Assembly: GCA_002179805.1 (NCBI GenBank)
Contig: NAVB01003425.1
Location: 1 to 10,962 of the forward strand
DNA length: 10,962 bases
Direction: 5' to 3'
Source: Acanthamoeba lenticulata
Taxonomy: Eukaryota > Discosea > Longamoebia > Acanthamoebidae
Positions within the stretch are counted from its first letter, which is position 1. Each line of letters begins with the position of its first letter. Below the pieces are notes generated by a model. It saw only the letters and a program-made list of their open reading frames with translations. It was not told where the DNA came from and did not search any database. The position numbers and the translations under genes are program-made. This document shows, in pieces, positions 1 through 9,458 of this stretch.

Positions 1-400
1 CTGATGACCAGGGAAGGACCGAGCTTGCGCTTGAAGAGCTGCGGATCGACTTCCATGCCAATGAGGAACATGAAGAAGATGAGCCCGACCTCAGCGAACG
101 TGTAGAAGACCTCCATAGACTCCTCAGGGAAGATGTTGTCTGTGAAGCCGGGCACATAGCCCATCACTGTTGGGCCCAGGATGATACCCCCCAGTATCTC
201 GGCAATGACGGGAGGCTCTGGAGAAGGCCAAGTAAGGAGAACAAACCTCTTCAGCTTTAACAACAAGGGAAAGTCGTACGTTTGACGTAGCGCAGGATAC
301 GAGTGAGAATGCGACTCAGCACCACAACTATGATGAGCTGCAGGAGAAGCAGCAAGATGGCGGAACCATCTAACGGATTATCGCCCTCAAAAATGCTCAT
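1..400 (-). CDS. CPA2-family cation:proton antiporter (CHX/Kef-like), N-terminal part
   Basis: Partial gene running off the left edge. Exon 1 is complement 280-400 and exon 2 is complement 1-217, with a 62-nt GT-AG intron at 218-279; the splice restores a Gln codon. About 112 residues are visible. After a short N-terminus containing DNPLDG there is a hydrophobic helix (about residues 15-35), then QPPVIAEILGGIILGPT, then a second membrane stretch with FAEVGLIFFMFLIGMEVDP. These two blocks are typical of the N-terminal membrane domain of plant CHX and bacterial Kef antiporters, which exchange K+ or Na+ for H+ at the plasma or endomembranes; full proteins have roughly 11-12 helices. ATG at 400-398 is chosen because an in-frame TGA lies four codons upstream. 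Which ion it carries cannot be told. The gene is divergent from the glycosyltransferase gene at 912. Confidence 0.9.
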
Positions 401-911
401 GGTGCTGCCTCACCGACGGCACAGTGTCCAGTTGTTTGCTTTGGTCGTGCGGCGCGTGATATGTGGTAACGGGCCAAGCGACAGGCACTGCGGCAGGTGC
501 TCTTGCAGCAGGATCCATGAGCTTGGGGCAGAGAGAGGCGGAGGCACCTGCAAAAACCACAAGCCCATTGGCGGCCAGCTTGTCCCAAACGGAAACGGAA
601 GGAAAGCATGAAAAAAGCCGCGGAAAGCTCTTCCCCTCAAAACCGGACGGACACCTATCAACGACAGACAAAAGCGAGGCAGAGAATGCGTAAGAATGAA
701 AGGGTCGAGGCTGATCCCCCCAAAACTGGTGGCACGATTTGTGCAGCTTCTCTCATCGGAGTGGCGGAGCGCCGGTGCCACGCGAGCGTGTCCTGCGCAA
801 GCAGCAAGCAGCAAGCAGATCTTGTCTGATCGTTCTCGTTACCGCGCCAATTGATTACCAGGGTTGGCTGGTGTGCCGGAGTTCTCAGGGTAAAGTGTGG
901 CACACGAACAG
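401..911. promoter_or_regulatory. Divergent intergenic region between antiporter and GT8 genes
   Basis: This 511-bp stretch separates two divergent genes and should hold both 5' leaders and promoters. Short open frames occur on both strands but none shows a recognisable family or splice support. CCAAT-like words are present (CCAAT at about 844-848; ATTGG at about 565-569), but no TATA box or initiator stands out. A 7-bp tandem repeat lies at 797-817. The assignment as promoter rests on gene orientation alone. Confidence 0.5.
797..817. repeat. Short tandem repeat, three copies of GCAAGCA
   Basis: Three perfect head-to-tail copies of GCAAGCA sit in the divergent intergenic region, about 95 bp upstream of the GT8 start codon. 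Nothing shows a function; it may be a simple slippage repeat in the 5' leader. Confidence 0.75.
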
Positions 912-2786
912 ATGACGCGCCCAGGGTTGCTGCTCGGGCGATGCATGCTGATTACAGTCATCGCAGTCCTTTCGATCGTGGTCTGTGCTTCTCATGCAGA
1001 AGCGCACTCGAAAAACGCTTATGCTACCATCCATTATGAAGGCACACCAAAGGATGCAGGTACTCACTCATTCTTACTTGAGGTGTTAGAGAGCATAAAT
1101 CAATTTTGCAATTTTGGTTTAATCTTTTTTGCGGCCAGAGTATTTGCTGGCAATCCGCGTCATGATGCGCTCCCTGCGACGAACCGGTACCAAGGCCGAC
1201 ATTGTGGTGATGGTCTCGCCCAACGTCAAAGAGGAGACGCGCCACCTGCTCAGGCAGGACGGAGCGATCGTCACCGAAGTGCCTAATATCGCCAATCCTT
1301 TCAAGGAAAGGAAGGCCGAGGGCCATGAGCAGCGCTATCTCTCGCGGTTCGAATTCACCCTCAACAAGCTTTACATGTGGAACATGACGCAGTACCAGCG
1401 GGTCGTCTACCTTGACGCCGACAACATAGCCCTGGGCAACCTCGACGAGCTCTTTGACTGCGGCCACTTCTGCGCCGTGTTCATGAACCCGTGCAATTTC
1501 CACACGGGCCTTCTCGTCATCAAGCCCGACACCCAGCAGTTCAACAAGATGGTCAAGGCCCTGTACAGCAACGTGTCCGTCTCCTATGACGGCGCTGACC
1601 AGGGCTTCCTCACCGCCCAATTCCCCTTCAAGGAGATGGGCGGCGCGCCCATGTTCGACCCCGATAACCCACAGCGGGACGAGCGCTTGCTGCGGCTGCC
1701 GCCGGGCTACAATCTCAACGCCCTCTGGTACTACGAGCACGGCGACTGGCGCCTCTACGGCTGCCACGAGCGGTTCCGCAACATGTCGGCCCTGCCGGGC
1801 TTGGCCATGACCTTCCCCGTCGCGCCCTTCATCAAGGTTCGCGGCACAGCAGTGTTGCCTTGCTTCAAGTGCACTTGTGCTCCCATCCTGCGGGTTGGCA
1901 CTCACTCGACTTCATCTGTTCTTCTTCTCTTTTGTGTTTGTTGTGTCCTCCTCAACAGCCGTGGAACTGGTGGCCCTACCTCATCCTGGACGACAACTGG
2001 AACCTGTGGCAGGGCATTCGGTCTGAGCTGGGCGAATCGCACATCCATGTGCTCTTCTTCGCGGCGCTGCTGCTCTCGGGCTTTGCCGCCTTTGTTCTCT
2101 GGCTCTCGGCCAACTTGCTCCATTCCTCGTGCCTCAGCAACCCGTCCTTTCGCAATCAGGTACGTCATCAAACCAAGGTGCCGAACAGGGAACAGGCTGT
2201 TTGACGTTGAGTCCCTGGGCGTGTGGGCTGCAGGTGCTGAACGCGCTGGACGGCCTGATCGCGTACTTTGGCAAGAGCGTGGTGGGGCTTTGCCTCGGCC
2301 TGGTGTTTGTGTTCCTGTCGGGCATCATCCCATTCCTCATGCTCCCGGCCACGCTGCCACCCAAGCTGGCCTACTCGATCTTCGTCTGCTCCGAGTTTAC
2401 CCTCAACTTCCTGTTCGTCGTCTTCCTGGCGTCCTACCTTCGGACCGACGCCAAGGGCCGCCACATGCAGGTGCTCCTGCGGAAAACGCTCTACTCTTTC
2501 TTGCCCTCTGCCGTTATGACCTTGGTCGGTCTTGTCATCGTCACCTTCAAGTGCGCCTCCTGTTTTCTTGTTGAAAGCTTGTGCGAGTTCATGAACTGAC
2601 CAGGTTCACTTTATGTGCCACAGGCTCTATCCGAAGTGGATGTTCCACTTGGGCAAGATCATCCTGGTGGCCCAGGCGGCGTTTATTATGCTTCTGCTCC
2701 AGGTCAACATCTACAAGCGTCTTGTGCAGACGCGATCGCCCCCGTTGGCTCGGGTCAGGGCCGACGACACTCGACTCCCCATGTAA
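912..2786 (+). CDS. GT8 glycosyltransferase, PGSIP6/IPUT1-like, with polytopic C-terminus
   Basis: Exons 912-1059, 1139-1836, 1959-2159, 2234-2550 and 2624-2786 join in frame to a 508-residue protein. An in-frame TAA at 891-893 supports ATG 912. Residues 1-31 look like a signal peptide (core ITVIAVLSIVV, then ASHAEA). The GT8 domain (about 36-285) carries the metal-binding DAD at 142-144 (VVYLDADNI), HTGLLVIKP near 171-179 and GADQGFL at 201-207, then KPWNWW from 282. Exons 3-5 add several hydrophobic helices, as in plant PGSIP6/IPUT1, which transfers glucuronic acid to inositol phosphorylceramide in the Golgi. By analogy this enzyme may add the first sugar to inositol sphingolipids; the donor sugar is not shown by sequence. 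Oddity: the usual GT8 HxxGxxKPW motif reads FPVAPFIKPW here, lacking His and Gly. It ends 149 bp before the Ctf4 gene. Confidence 0.92.
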
Positions 2787-2935
2787 ATACCTTCTTGTGG
2801 GTTTCTCCTCTTCTTTTGGCTCCGAAAAAACAATCGTTCGAGAAGAATGCCAAGCATGGCCTGAATTTTGGCGCGAAAGGAGCAAAGGTGACGGAACGAA
2901 CGTTGGTGATAGAGATAGATTTGGCCATTGTTTGA
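2787..2935 (+). promoter_or_regulatory. Short intergenic region: GT8 3' end and Ctf4 promoter
   Basis: Only 149 bp separate the GT8 stop codon from the Ctf4/WDHD1 start, so the 3' UTR of one and the promoter of the other must share it. It contains the E2F-type dodecamer at 2867-2878, listed separately. No canonical AATAAA signal or clear TATA box was seen. The triplet directly before ATG 2936 is an in-frame TGA, so the next coding exon cannot extend leftward into this stretch. Confidence 0.6.
2867..2878. promoter_or_regulatory. Perfect E2F/DP consensus site upstream of Ctf4
   Basis: TTTGGCGCGAAA matches the E2F consensus TTTSGCGCSAAA at all twelve positions. It ends 57 bp before the start codon of a DNA-replication gene, a class controlled by E2F/DP at the G1/S transition in animals and plants. 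The match is direct; binding and regulation in this organism are inferred. Confidence 0.7.
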
Positions 2936-5900
2936 ATGGAGGCGTCGAAGAAGGGACTGCCGTCCTCCTCTTTGTTGTGGAGGCGTGCACCCCATGCTCC
3001 TCAACCTTCGACCGTCCTATACATCGATGCTGAGTACTTCATCCTCATTACATCCCATTTTCTTCGGATGGTTTTGTAAATTGATGTTGCATGTTCCGCA
3101 GTTGTGTGGCCACATGCGGAGGAGCTCCCTCAGTGCAGAGATGGTTTCCGTTGAATTCTCATCCCGTGGCCTTGAGCGTTGGTGGGGGCGAAGTGACTTG
3201 CATGAGCCTCCTCACCCCGACGTCGCCAAGCCCCAATAAGCAAGTTGTCTATGGCACACAACAGGGCGTGGTGAGCACTTTGGAAGTGCACGCCGCCGCT
3301 TCTGGCCCCGCCACCGACTCCTCGCCAATCATGGAGCTGGGATCTCCCATCCGGTGCCTTGCCAGCAGCCCTGACGGCCAGCACGTTGCTGCCGGCACCG
3401 AGTGCGCTTGCTCCATGCCCTTCATGTCCTTTCTTCTCGTTTAGTATCTCACCTGAGCGCTTCGTGGGCTCCAGGTCGGGCCTTATTTCCATTGCAAGCC
3501 TTGCCGATACAACGGATGTCAGTTGTCTCACAGGTCACGAGGGCGCGGTCCTGTGCCTGTCCTACGACCCCAAGGGCGAATATCTGGTACGCTACTTGCG
3601 CATGGAATCGCAAGCCAGGCCACAGGAGCAGCCTGACCCTTTGCCTTTTCTCCAAAGGCTTCGGTGGGTGCCGACGGTACGGCACGGTTATGGAGCCTCG
3701 CCCATGGCAGCTCGATCACTCTTCACGCCGCCCCGCGAGCCACCTACGGCGACTGGAGCCCGGATGGTAACGACTGCTCTTCTGGCCCACTCGCGTTCCC
3801 GCTCAAGAATCGGTCAAATAACAAGTGCGCGCCTTTCGTCCGGCACAGGCACACAGCTCGTAGTGGCCACGGAGACCGACGTGCTCCTGTTTGAACGCAA
3901 CGTGTGGACCGCCACAAAGCCGCTCCTCGCCAATGTACACATCTCCTTCTTGAGACTCGCAAAGCCCTGGCGAGACCTAACAAGCTGCTCTGTCATGAAC
4001 AGTACGCGGCCCGCGTCTTCCGGTGGTCCCCAGATGGGAGGCACGCTGCCGCTGCGGGAGGTCAGGGTGAACGAGCGGTGCTGGTCTGGAACATGACCAC
4101 TCGGTCCCTGGTCAGCGGTCTTAGCCACCAGGCCGCCGTCACGACACTATCGTGGGAACCGGCCGGACCTCACATCGCGTTGGTAAAATAACTCATCATC
4201 TCTCTCCTGCCTCTCATCTAATCTGACCTCAACCACTGCCACCTCATGCGTCGACAAACAGTTGGCCGATGATGGCAAGTTCTGCTCATGGGAGGCCACC
4301 AGCCCTGGCGCCCTGGCCAAGGCCGTCGTGCCGGCTGCCCCAACGGCAGCAGACGTAGCGGCACGCACGAAGCCCGGAGCTGTCATGAGCGACCACCAGC
4401 AGGCCGACCGTGTGGAGTGGGACGAGGACAGCTACGCGACAACGCAGCCCGCCTTTCAGCCCAACAGCGGCGACGTGTCCCAGTCCTGGCACTGGCTCGG
4501 TACGTCGCCGTCCGTTTGTCCCTTATGGGAGGAATCTACTCGGGCCTGACATGCGTGCGTGTAGCATGGACACACGAGGGACTGGTTTATGTACTCGAGT
4601 GGCAAGAGGCCGAGGTCCACGTTGAGTTTTATAACCGGGGCGAGTACTCAGGCTTTAAGTTCCCCAACACGCTCAACTTCACCATGGCCGTACGACCCCT
4701 TGACCTTGTGAACTCTTCTTCAACCACACTCGTAAACTTACACGATGTGTGGTTCCACCTGGGTGAGCAGGCAGTCACGGCGGGCATGGCCGTGTTCGGG
4801 TCGAAGCGGGACCCCGCCCGGGCGCTCTCGCTTTCGAGCCTCTTCTTCCGGCCATGCGACCGCCTCATGCAAAACATCGACCATCCGCTGCCCCACTGGG
4901 TGGTCAACATGCCCGCTGGCGAGGACATCACGGTACGCGGCGCTGACCTTCCCCCTCTCATAGCTGGGAGCTCGGCGAACCGTCGATCAGGGCTTGACCT
5001 CGGTGCTTACGCCCCCTCTCCCCAACAACTGTCCAGGCTGTGGCAATTGGCGCCAACTGGGCCGCGGCGGCGACGAGCAAGCAGTTCTTACGTCTGTACT
5101 CGCACCAAGCCGTACAGCGCGCGGTGGTGGCCCTGCCCGGGCCCGTGGTGGCCATGGCCGGCTACAAGAAGCATTTGGCCGTCGTCTACCACCGCACACC
5201 GGCGGTGTTCGACCGCCAGAACCTGGAGCTGCGCCTCTACGACGTCGACACTGAACAGTGCGAGGCCGTCGTCTCGCTCGGCCTGGGTCCCAACACGACG
5301 CTCAAGTGGCTGGGCTTCTCGTGGCGCGGCATGGTCCTTGTCAAGGACTCGCGCGGTGTGCTGCGGGGTCTCACGCAGGGCTTTGGCTGGCAGTGGACCA
5401 CCGTGCTCGACTTTGCGCGGACGCCCAAGGCCGAGCTCGCGGGTGCCAGCGACTGGTGGGTCACTTCGGTTGACTATGACGAGGTGCGCGGCGTGGCCAT
5501 CCGAGGCGCCGACAGCCAGCCGGCCACGTTCGGCCTCGCCAAGCACCCGATCCCAGTCGCGTTTGCGCCACAGCTAGACGCCCTTCAGGTTGCCCCAACA
5601 AGCCCGTGTGTGCGTTTCTTATGCGGAAGTTGTTAACCGCCGGGCAACGGCGACGACAACAACAGGAGAAGTCGGATTGGGCGAGCGACGATGCCTACAT
5701 GGAAGAGGTCTATCTGCGCCACAAGATCATGGCGCAGCACAAGAAGTGGGCCCAGCAGCAGGGCTACTGTCCGTCTCTCGACACCAAGGTGCGGCATTCT
5801 CTTTCAATCTGCATGTGGATGCCTGCAACGCTCACGCTGCTTTGACTGTTGGCGGCTGTCGGACCAGAACGAAGTGGTGGAGGACCTGCTGCTGGCCGAC

Positions 5901-6776
5901 GCTCACCTGCTCAAGATGATGCGCATCGCGTTGAAGCGCAGCGAGGCGGCGCGCGCGTGGGACTATGCGACCCTCCTCTACTTTCCCAAGTGCGTGCGGG
6001 CCTCGCGCTTCGAGATCCCTTCTTCCTTGCAGCTGCCTCTCTTTGGTCGGCTGGTGTCTCTAACCACACACCAACACACGTGCAGATCGATCAACATCGC
6101 CGTGAAAATGGCCGAGATGCAGCGCAGCCGCGCGCTGACCGACAAGCTGTTGGACCTCCTCGGCCAGCGCAAGGCGTCGTTCGAGGCAGAACGCCAGAAG
6201 CTAGACGATGGAGAGAAACTCGCCAACGAGGAAGGCGCCGTCAAGGACGAAGACGAGGAGCCCGCGGCCTTTACGCTGCAGCTCGGGAGGCCTCTGCACG
6301 TCGCCTCGGCGGCTGAAGACGAAGATGATGGAGAAGATGAAGATGACGACGACGAAGACGAAGAGGCCAGGCTGCCGCGCAAGAAGGCTCGCCGGGCTGG
6401 CGAGGAGGAGGAGGTCACTCCCGCGGGCAAGGCCAAAGCGAACAAACCAACGACTGCGACGGTCGCGGCAGCCGCGTCTGCGTTCAGCTTTACGTCGACG
6501 CGATCGGAGAGTGGCGCTGTGTCGGTTCGCCTCGCTCACCGACGGCCAAGGCCGGGCGCGCCCACAGCGGCGGAGCTGCCGAGCCGCGTCGGCGGGAGCA
6601 GTCATCCGATCAGCAACAACAACAGTAACAAGAGCAAGGGCACCGCAAAGCCGACGCGGGAGGCTGAAGTCAAGAAGAAGAAGAAGAGCACCACTGCGGG
6701 CGAGAAGAGAAAGGAACGCGAGCTGGTGCAACCTCGACTCAACTTTGGGGTAAACAACAAGCCTCAGCAGCCATGA
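2936..6776 (+). CDS. WDHD1: Ctf4/AND-1/WDHD1 replisome adaptor (13 exons)
   Basis: Exons: 2936-3033, 3102-3401, 3475-3586, 3658-3766, 3849-3934, 4003-4182, 4262-4499, 4565-4689, 4771-4932, 5037-5588, 5666-5788, 5868-5989 and 6086-6776, giving 965 residues. Residues 1-310 form a WD40 propeller (for example TGHEGAVLCLSYDPKGEYL, ASVGADGTARLW, FRWSPDGRHAAAAGG). After a short linker comes the Mcl1-mid/SepB-type propeller of AND-1 (about 365-655; FPNTLNFTMA, GANWAAAATSKQFLRLYS, LPGPVVAMAG, VVYHR, KWLGFS), then a helical domain (about 655-765). The tail has an acidic run (about 813-829), a basic RKKARR and further Lys-rich, nuclear-localisation-like sequence. In other eukaryotes Ctf4 is a trimer linking CMG helicase to DNA polymerase alpha-primase and other replisome partners. 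The long linker and HMG box of the human protein are not seen. Two introns (4690-4770 and 5990-6085) are multiples of three without stops; homology argues for splicing both. Confidence 0.92.
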
Positions 6777-6915
6777 ACCTTCACGGGCAGTCGAAGGCCA
6801 TCGCGAATACACAAGCCAAGAAAATGGTGATAAAGTGTTTTTCCGCTTCTTATTAAAAGGAAAGAAGTTGCGATCGAAACTCGCTCAAGCATTGCTTGTT
6901 GTGCCGCGGCAAAAA
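6777..6915 (+). other. Short intergenic spacer between Ctf4 and CCDC93 genes
   Basis: This 139-bp gap must contain the Ctf4 3' end and the CCDC93 promoter and leader. An A/T-rich patch (about 6818-6866, with GATAAAG and TTATTAAAAGG) stands out from the GC-rich surroundings and could hold the cleavage signal or core promoter. No defined site can be assigned. Confidence 0.5.
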
Positions 6916-9059
6916 ATGGCGTCCATGGCGGACTACCGCGAAGGGCGGAGCGAGGTGAAGATGGATCAGCTCCAGGCTCAGAAATACGACGAGATTATTG
7001 ACATGCTTCTCGCTGCTGGTTACTTCAGAGCGCGCATTTCGACCCTCTCGCAATTCGATAAAATTATCGGTGGTTTGACATGGTGCATCACTGCCAGTAA
7101 CATCGACGTTGATATTGATTTGTTCTTCGAAGAAGAAGCCCAGATCAAGCAAAAGATGTACCGTTCCCTCCTTCTTCCCTCGAATACTTGAACTCTTTGT
7201 TGACTTTTCCATGCTGTGCAGTGAGTTGGGTGAGCGTATCGAAGAGGCGTTGATCAGGATGAAGTGCCCATTCCCGCTACAGTCCTACGAGATTCGTGGT
7301 CTCAACACGCCCAACATCTATCCCGTCATCCAGTGGCTTGTGAAAAAGGTCATTGAGACCCGCGCTGAGACGGGTGACCTCCTACGCCTCTTTGCCGAAT
7401 CCCGCTTCCGCGGCTCGGGCTACGACCTGGGCGCTCGCGACCCCGTCCGCACGCCCGCCCCGGCCGCCCTCTCCTTCGTCTCTGAGGTGGCCGAGCGCTA
7501 TCGGCCTCAGCGGCGCTACCGTCGCGGCAAGGCCTTCCAGGACGAGGAATCGCGCGTCCAGGCCACTCTCCTCGAGTACGGCTACAAAGGCACCACTTCC
7601 TTTGTCGTACGTCCCGCCCCCGACCCCACCTTGTCCTGCCCCCAACAGTCTTGTGCTGACGTGGCGACACGTCACATCACACGACGCAACACGATGTACA
7701 GGCGCCTGAGTCGGCAGAGGGTGAGGGCGAGGGCCGCCGGCGCAAGAAGTTCGAGGACGAACAGGACCGGCTGCGCGAGCAGGAGGAAGCCGCCCGGGCC
7801 GAGCGCGAGCGGGTGGAGGCCGTCATGCGCACGCTGGCCTCCATCGAGGGCGCCGCGGGCAACGTCTCCACCAACAAGCTCGGCTCCCTCGTCGGCACCG
7901 ACGCTGACTTTATCCGCGAGGTGCGCATCCCACGCCTGCCTGTCGTGTTGTGCGCTCGTGTCATATCGAGTTGTATTGTGCGCCTGATGGCTCACACGCG
8001 CGCGTAACTCAGATTGCCGGAGAGTATGCGAAGAAGAGCTCCGACATGGACCTCAATGAGGCGCAGCTCCAACAGTACTTTGGAGCCGAACTGCACAAGC
8101 GGCAGGTGGAAAGCCGTCAGCGACAGATCGAGCGCGAGAAGGAGCGGATCGGCGAGCTCCGCGAGCAGTACCAGGAGCTCGATGCCAAGATGAAGCAGCT
8201 CCAGGAGGACCATGCCCGCCGCAGCGCCCTGAATCGTCGCGTCCAGCAGGAGATCGACAAGATGCAGGCCCTCGAGACCGAGGAGGTGCGTTCATAGTCG
8301 CGCCTGTGCGCGCGCGATGTGTTGTTCACTCACCACCACACACGACACAAACAGAACGCGGAGGTGCTGAAGACGCTGCGCAGCCTGGTGGCGCTGAACG
8401 AGAACCTGCGGAAGCAGGAGCAGGACTTCCGCCAGACGTGCAAGAAGCAGCTGCAAGAGCTGCAGGGCAAGATCGCGGCCCTCCAGAACCAGAGCCCCGA
8501 CGACGAGGAGGTCAAGCGGCTGCAGCTCGTGCAGGAGACCTACGACAGCGACAAGGCCAAGCTGCAGGAAATCCGCCAACTGGCGGCCAAAAAGACTCGG
8601 GAGATTGCGATGGTTCAACGAAAGATCGACGAAATTCCATCGAGGACGGAGCTTCAGCAATACCAGCGACAGTTCGTGGAGCTGTACGAGCAAGTGTCAG
8701 CCAAGTTTATCGAGACTCGCAAGTACTACAACTCGTACAACACACTCAACGACACGAAGCAGTTCCTCCAGAAGGAGGTCTCCATCCTCAACTCGATCGA
8801 TGAGAACTACCAGACAGCGGTGAGCTCCAAACAGAACAAGGAGAAGCTGGCAGAGTCGCTCAAGGCCATCATCGAGGGAGTGAACAAGAACGTGGCCAAG
8901 GTCGAGGCCCGCCTGGCCGAGGAGAAGCAGAAAAAGGACAAGCTCAACACCGAATACTTGAGCGCCCTCGAGAAGGAGCGCGAGTACTACCGCATGACCA
9001 AGGAGTTCCTCGACGAGTGCGACAAGAACCGGCAGCTCCTTGCCCGCCTCGAGGCCTAA
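6916..9059 (+). CDS. CCDC93: CCDC93, CCC/Commander complex subunit (5 exons)
   Basis: Exons 6916-7157, 7222-7606, 7702-7920, 8013-8285 and 8355-9059 join to 607 residues, close to the roughly 630 of the human protein. ATG 6916 has a good context (aaaaATGG); a second Met follows at residue 4. The N-terminal globular domain contains AAGYFRARISTLSQFDKIIG and GLTWCITASNIDVDIDLFFE, then RMKCP, YPVIQWLVKKVIETR, YRPQRRYRRG and DEESRVQATLLEYGYKG, all hallmark CCDC93 stretches. From about residue 210 it is mostly charged coiled coil, including LRSLVALNENLRKQEQDF, REIAMVQRKIDEIPSRTELQ and YNTLND. In animals CCDC93 pairs with CCDC22 and COMMD proteins in the CCC complex, which joins Retriever and WASH for endosome-to-surface recycling. 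No Commander partner gene is in the window. The start lies 139 bp after the Ctf4 stop. Confidence 0.95.
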
Positions 9060-9458
9060 ACTTGTACTGCCCTGCTCGACGTATCTGTAAAATCGTCCAC
9101 ATGTTCAATCGAAATGCGATCGCATGTTGATGCACCGTTTGTAAGGCGTTGTAGTAACCGTTTGAACAGAAATCTGCGGCAATCTATTAGTAGCCACAAA
9201 TTAAAAACTTAACAGTGGCGGATGAGTAAACGCACTCGATCTTCGCACAACAACCACACTAAAGCATCAGCAGTAGAGGCTATCATGTAGAGATCTTTCT
9301 GGGCATCACGGTGGTATGCACCATAGCCCGTGATATTTTGACGTTGCGGTGCCAGGAGCCGCGTTCGATGGAAAAAACAAAAAATAGTGAAAAGGCAAAC
9401 CCATAACCGTACACAGGTTCGTGGCAAACAAAACGGGAGGCGCGGGAGCCTGAAAAGT
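9060..9458. other. Intergenic region with CCDC93 3' end and U2 promoter; no gene seen
   Basis: No coding family or structured RNA was recognised in these 399 bp. The start should contain the CCDC93 3' UTR (TGTAAA at about 9087-9092) and the end the U2 snRNA promoter. A 12-bp perfect palindrome, ATGCGATCGCAT, lies at 9114-9125. An A-rich tract at 9371-9394 lies about 65-90 bp upstream of the U2 5' end, roughly where snRNA promoter elements occur, but no known element can be named. Confidence 0.5.

Noticed and set aside
838..851. E2F-like GCGCCAAT upstream of GT8
   Set aside because: Three mismatches to the dodecamer on the second half; not convincing.
303..903. Several short open frames on both strands between the antiporter and GT8 genes
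   Set aside because: No family resemblance, conflicting overlaps, no splice support, and composition like leader or intergenic DNA.
897..911. GTG start for the GT8 gene five codons upstream of ATG 912
   Set aside because: Eukaryotic initiation at GTG is rare and ATG 912 leads directly into a standard signal peptide.
1024..1905. Long minus-strand open frame (293 codons) opposite the GT8 exon
   Set aside because: It mirrors GC-rich coding sequence, has low-complexity Val/Glu/Ala/His content and no known motif, while the plus strand carries a clear GT8 domain across the same bases.
2782..2787. TGTAAA overlapping the GT8 stop codon as a polyadenylation signal
   Set aside because: The word also occurs after CCDC93 but not clearly after the other genes, so no rule can be supported.
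3359..5636. Apparent frameshifts and stops in the Ctf4 region
   Set aside because: Each break coincides with a GT-AG intron whose removal restores the AND-1 reading frame, so the gene is intact, not a pseudogene.
6906..6913. E2F-like half-site GCGGCAAA just before the CCDC93 start
   Set aside because: It fits only the degenerate 8-base consensus, abuts the start codon, and CCDC93 is not a cell-cycle gene; chance is likely.
9114..9125. Palindrome ATGCGATCGCAT as a binding site
   Set aside because: A single 12-bp palindrome without context or repetition; could be chance.
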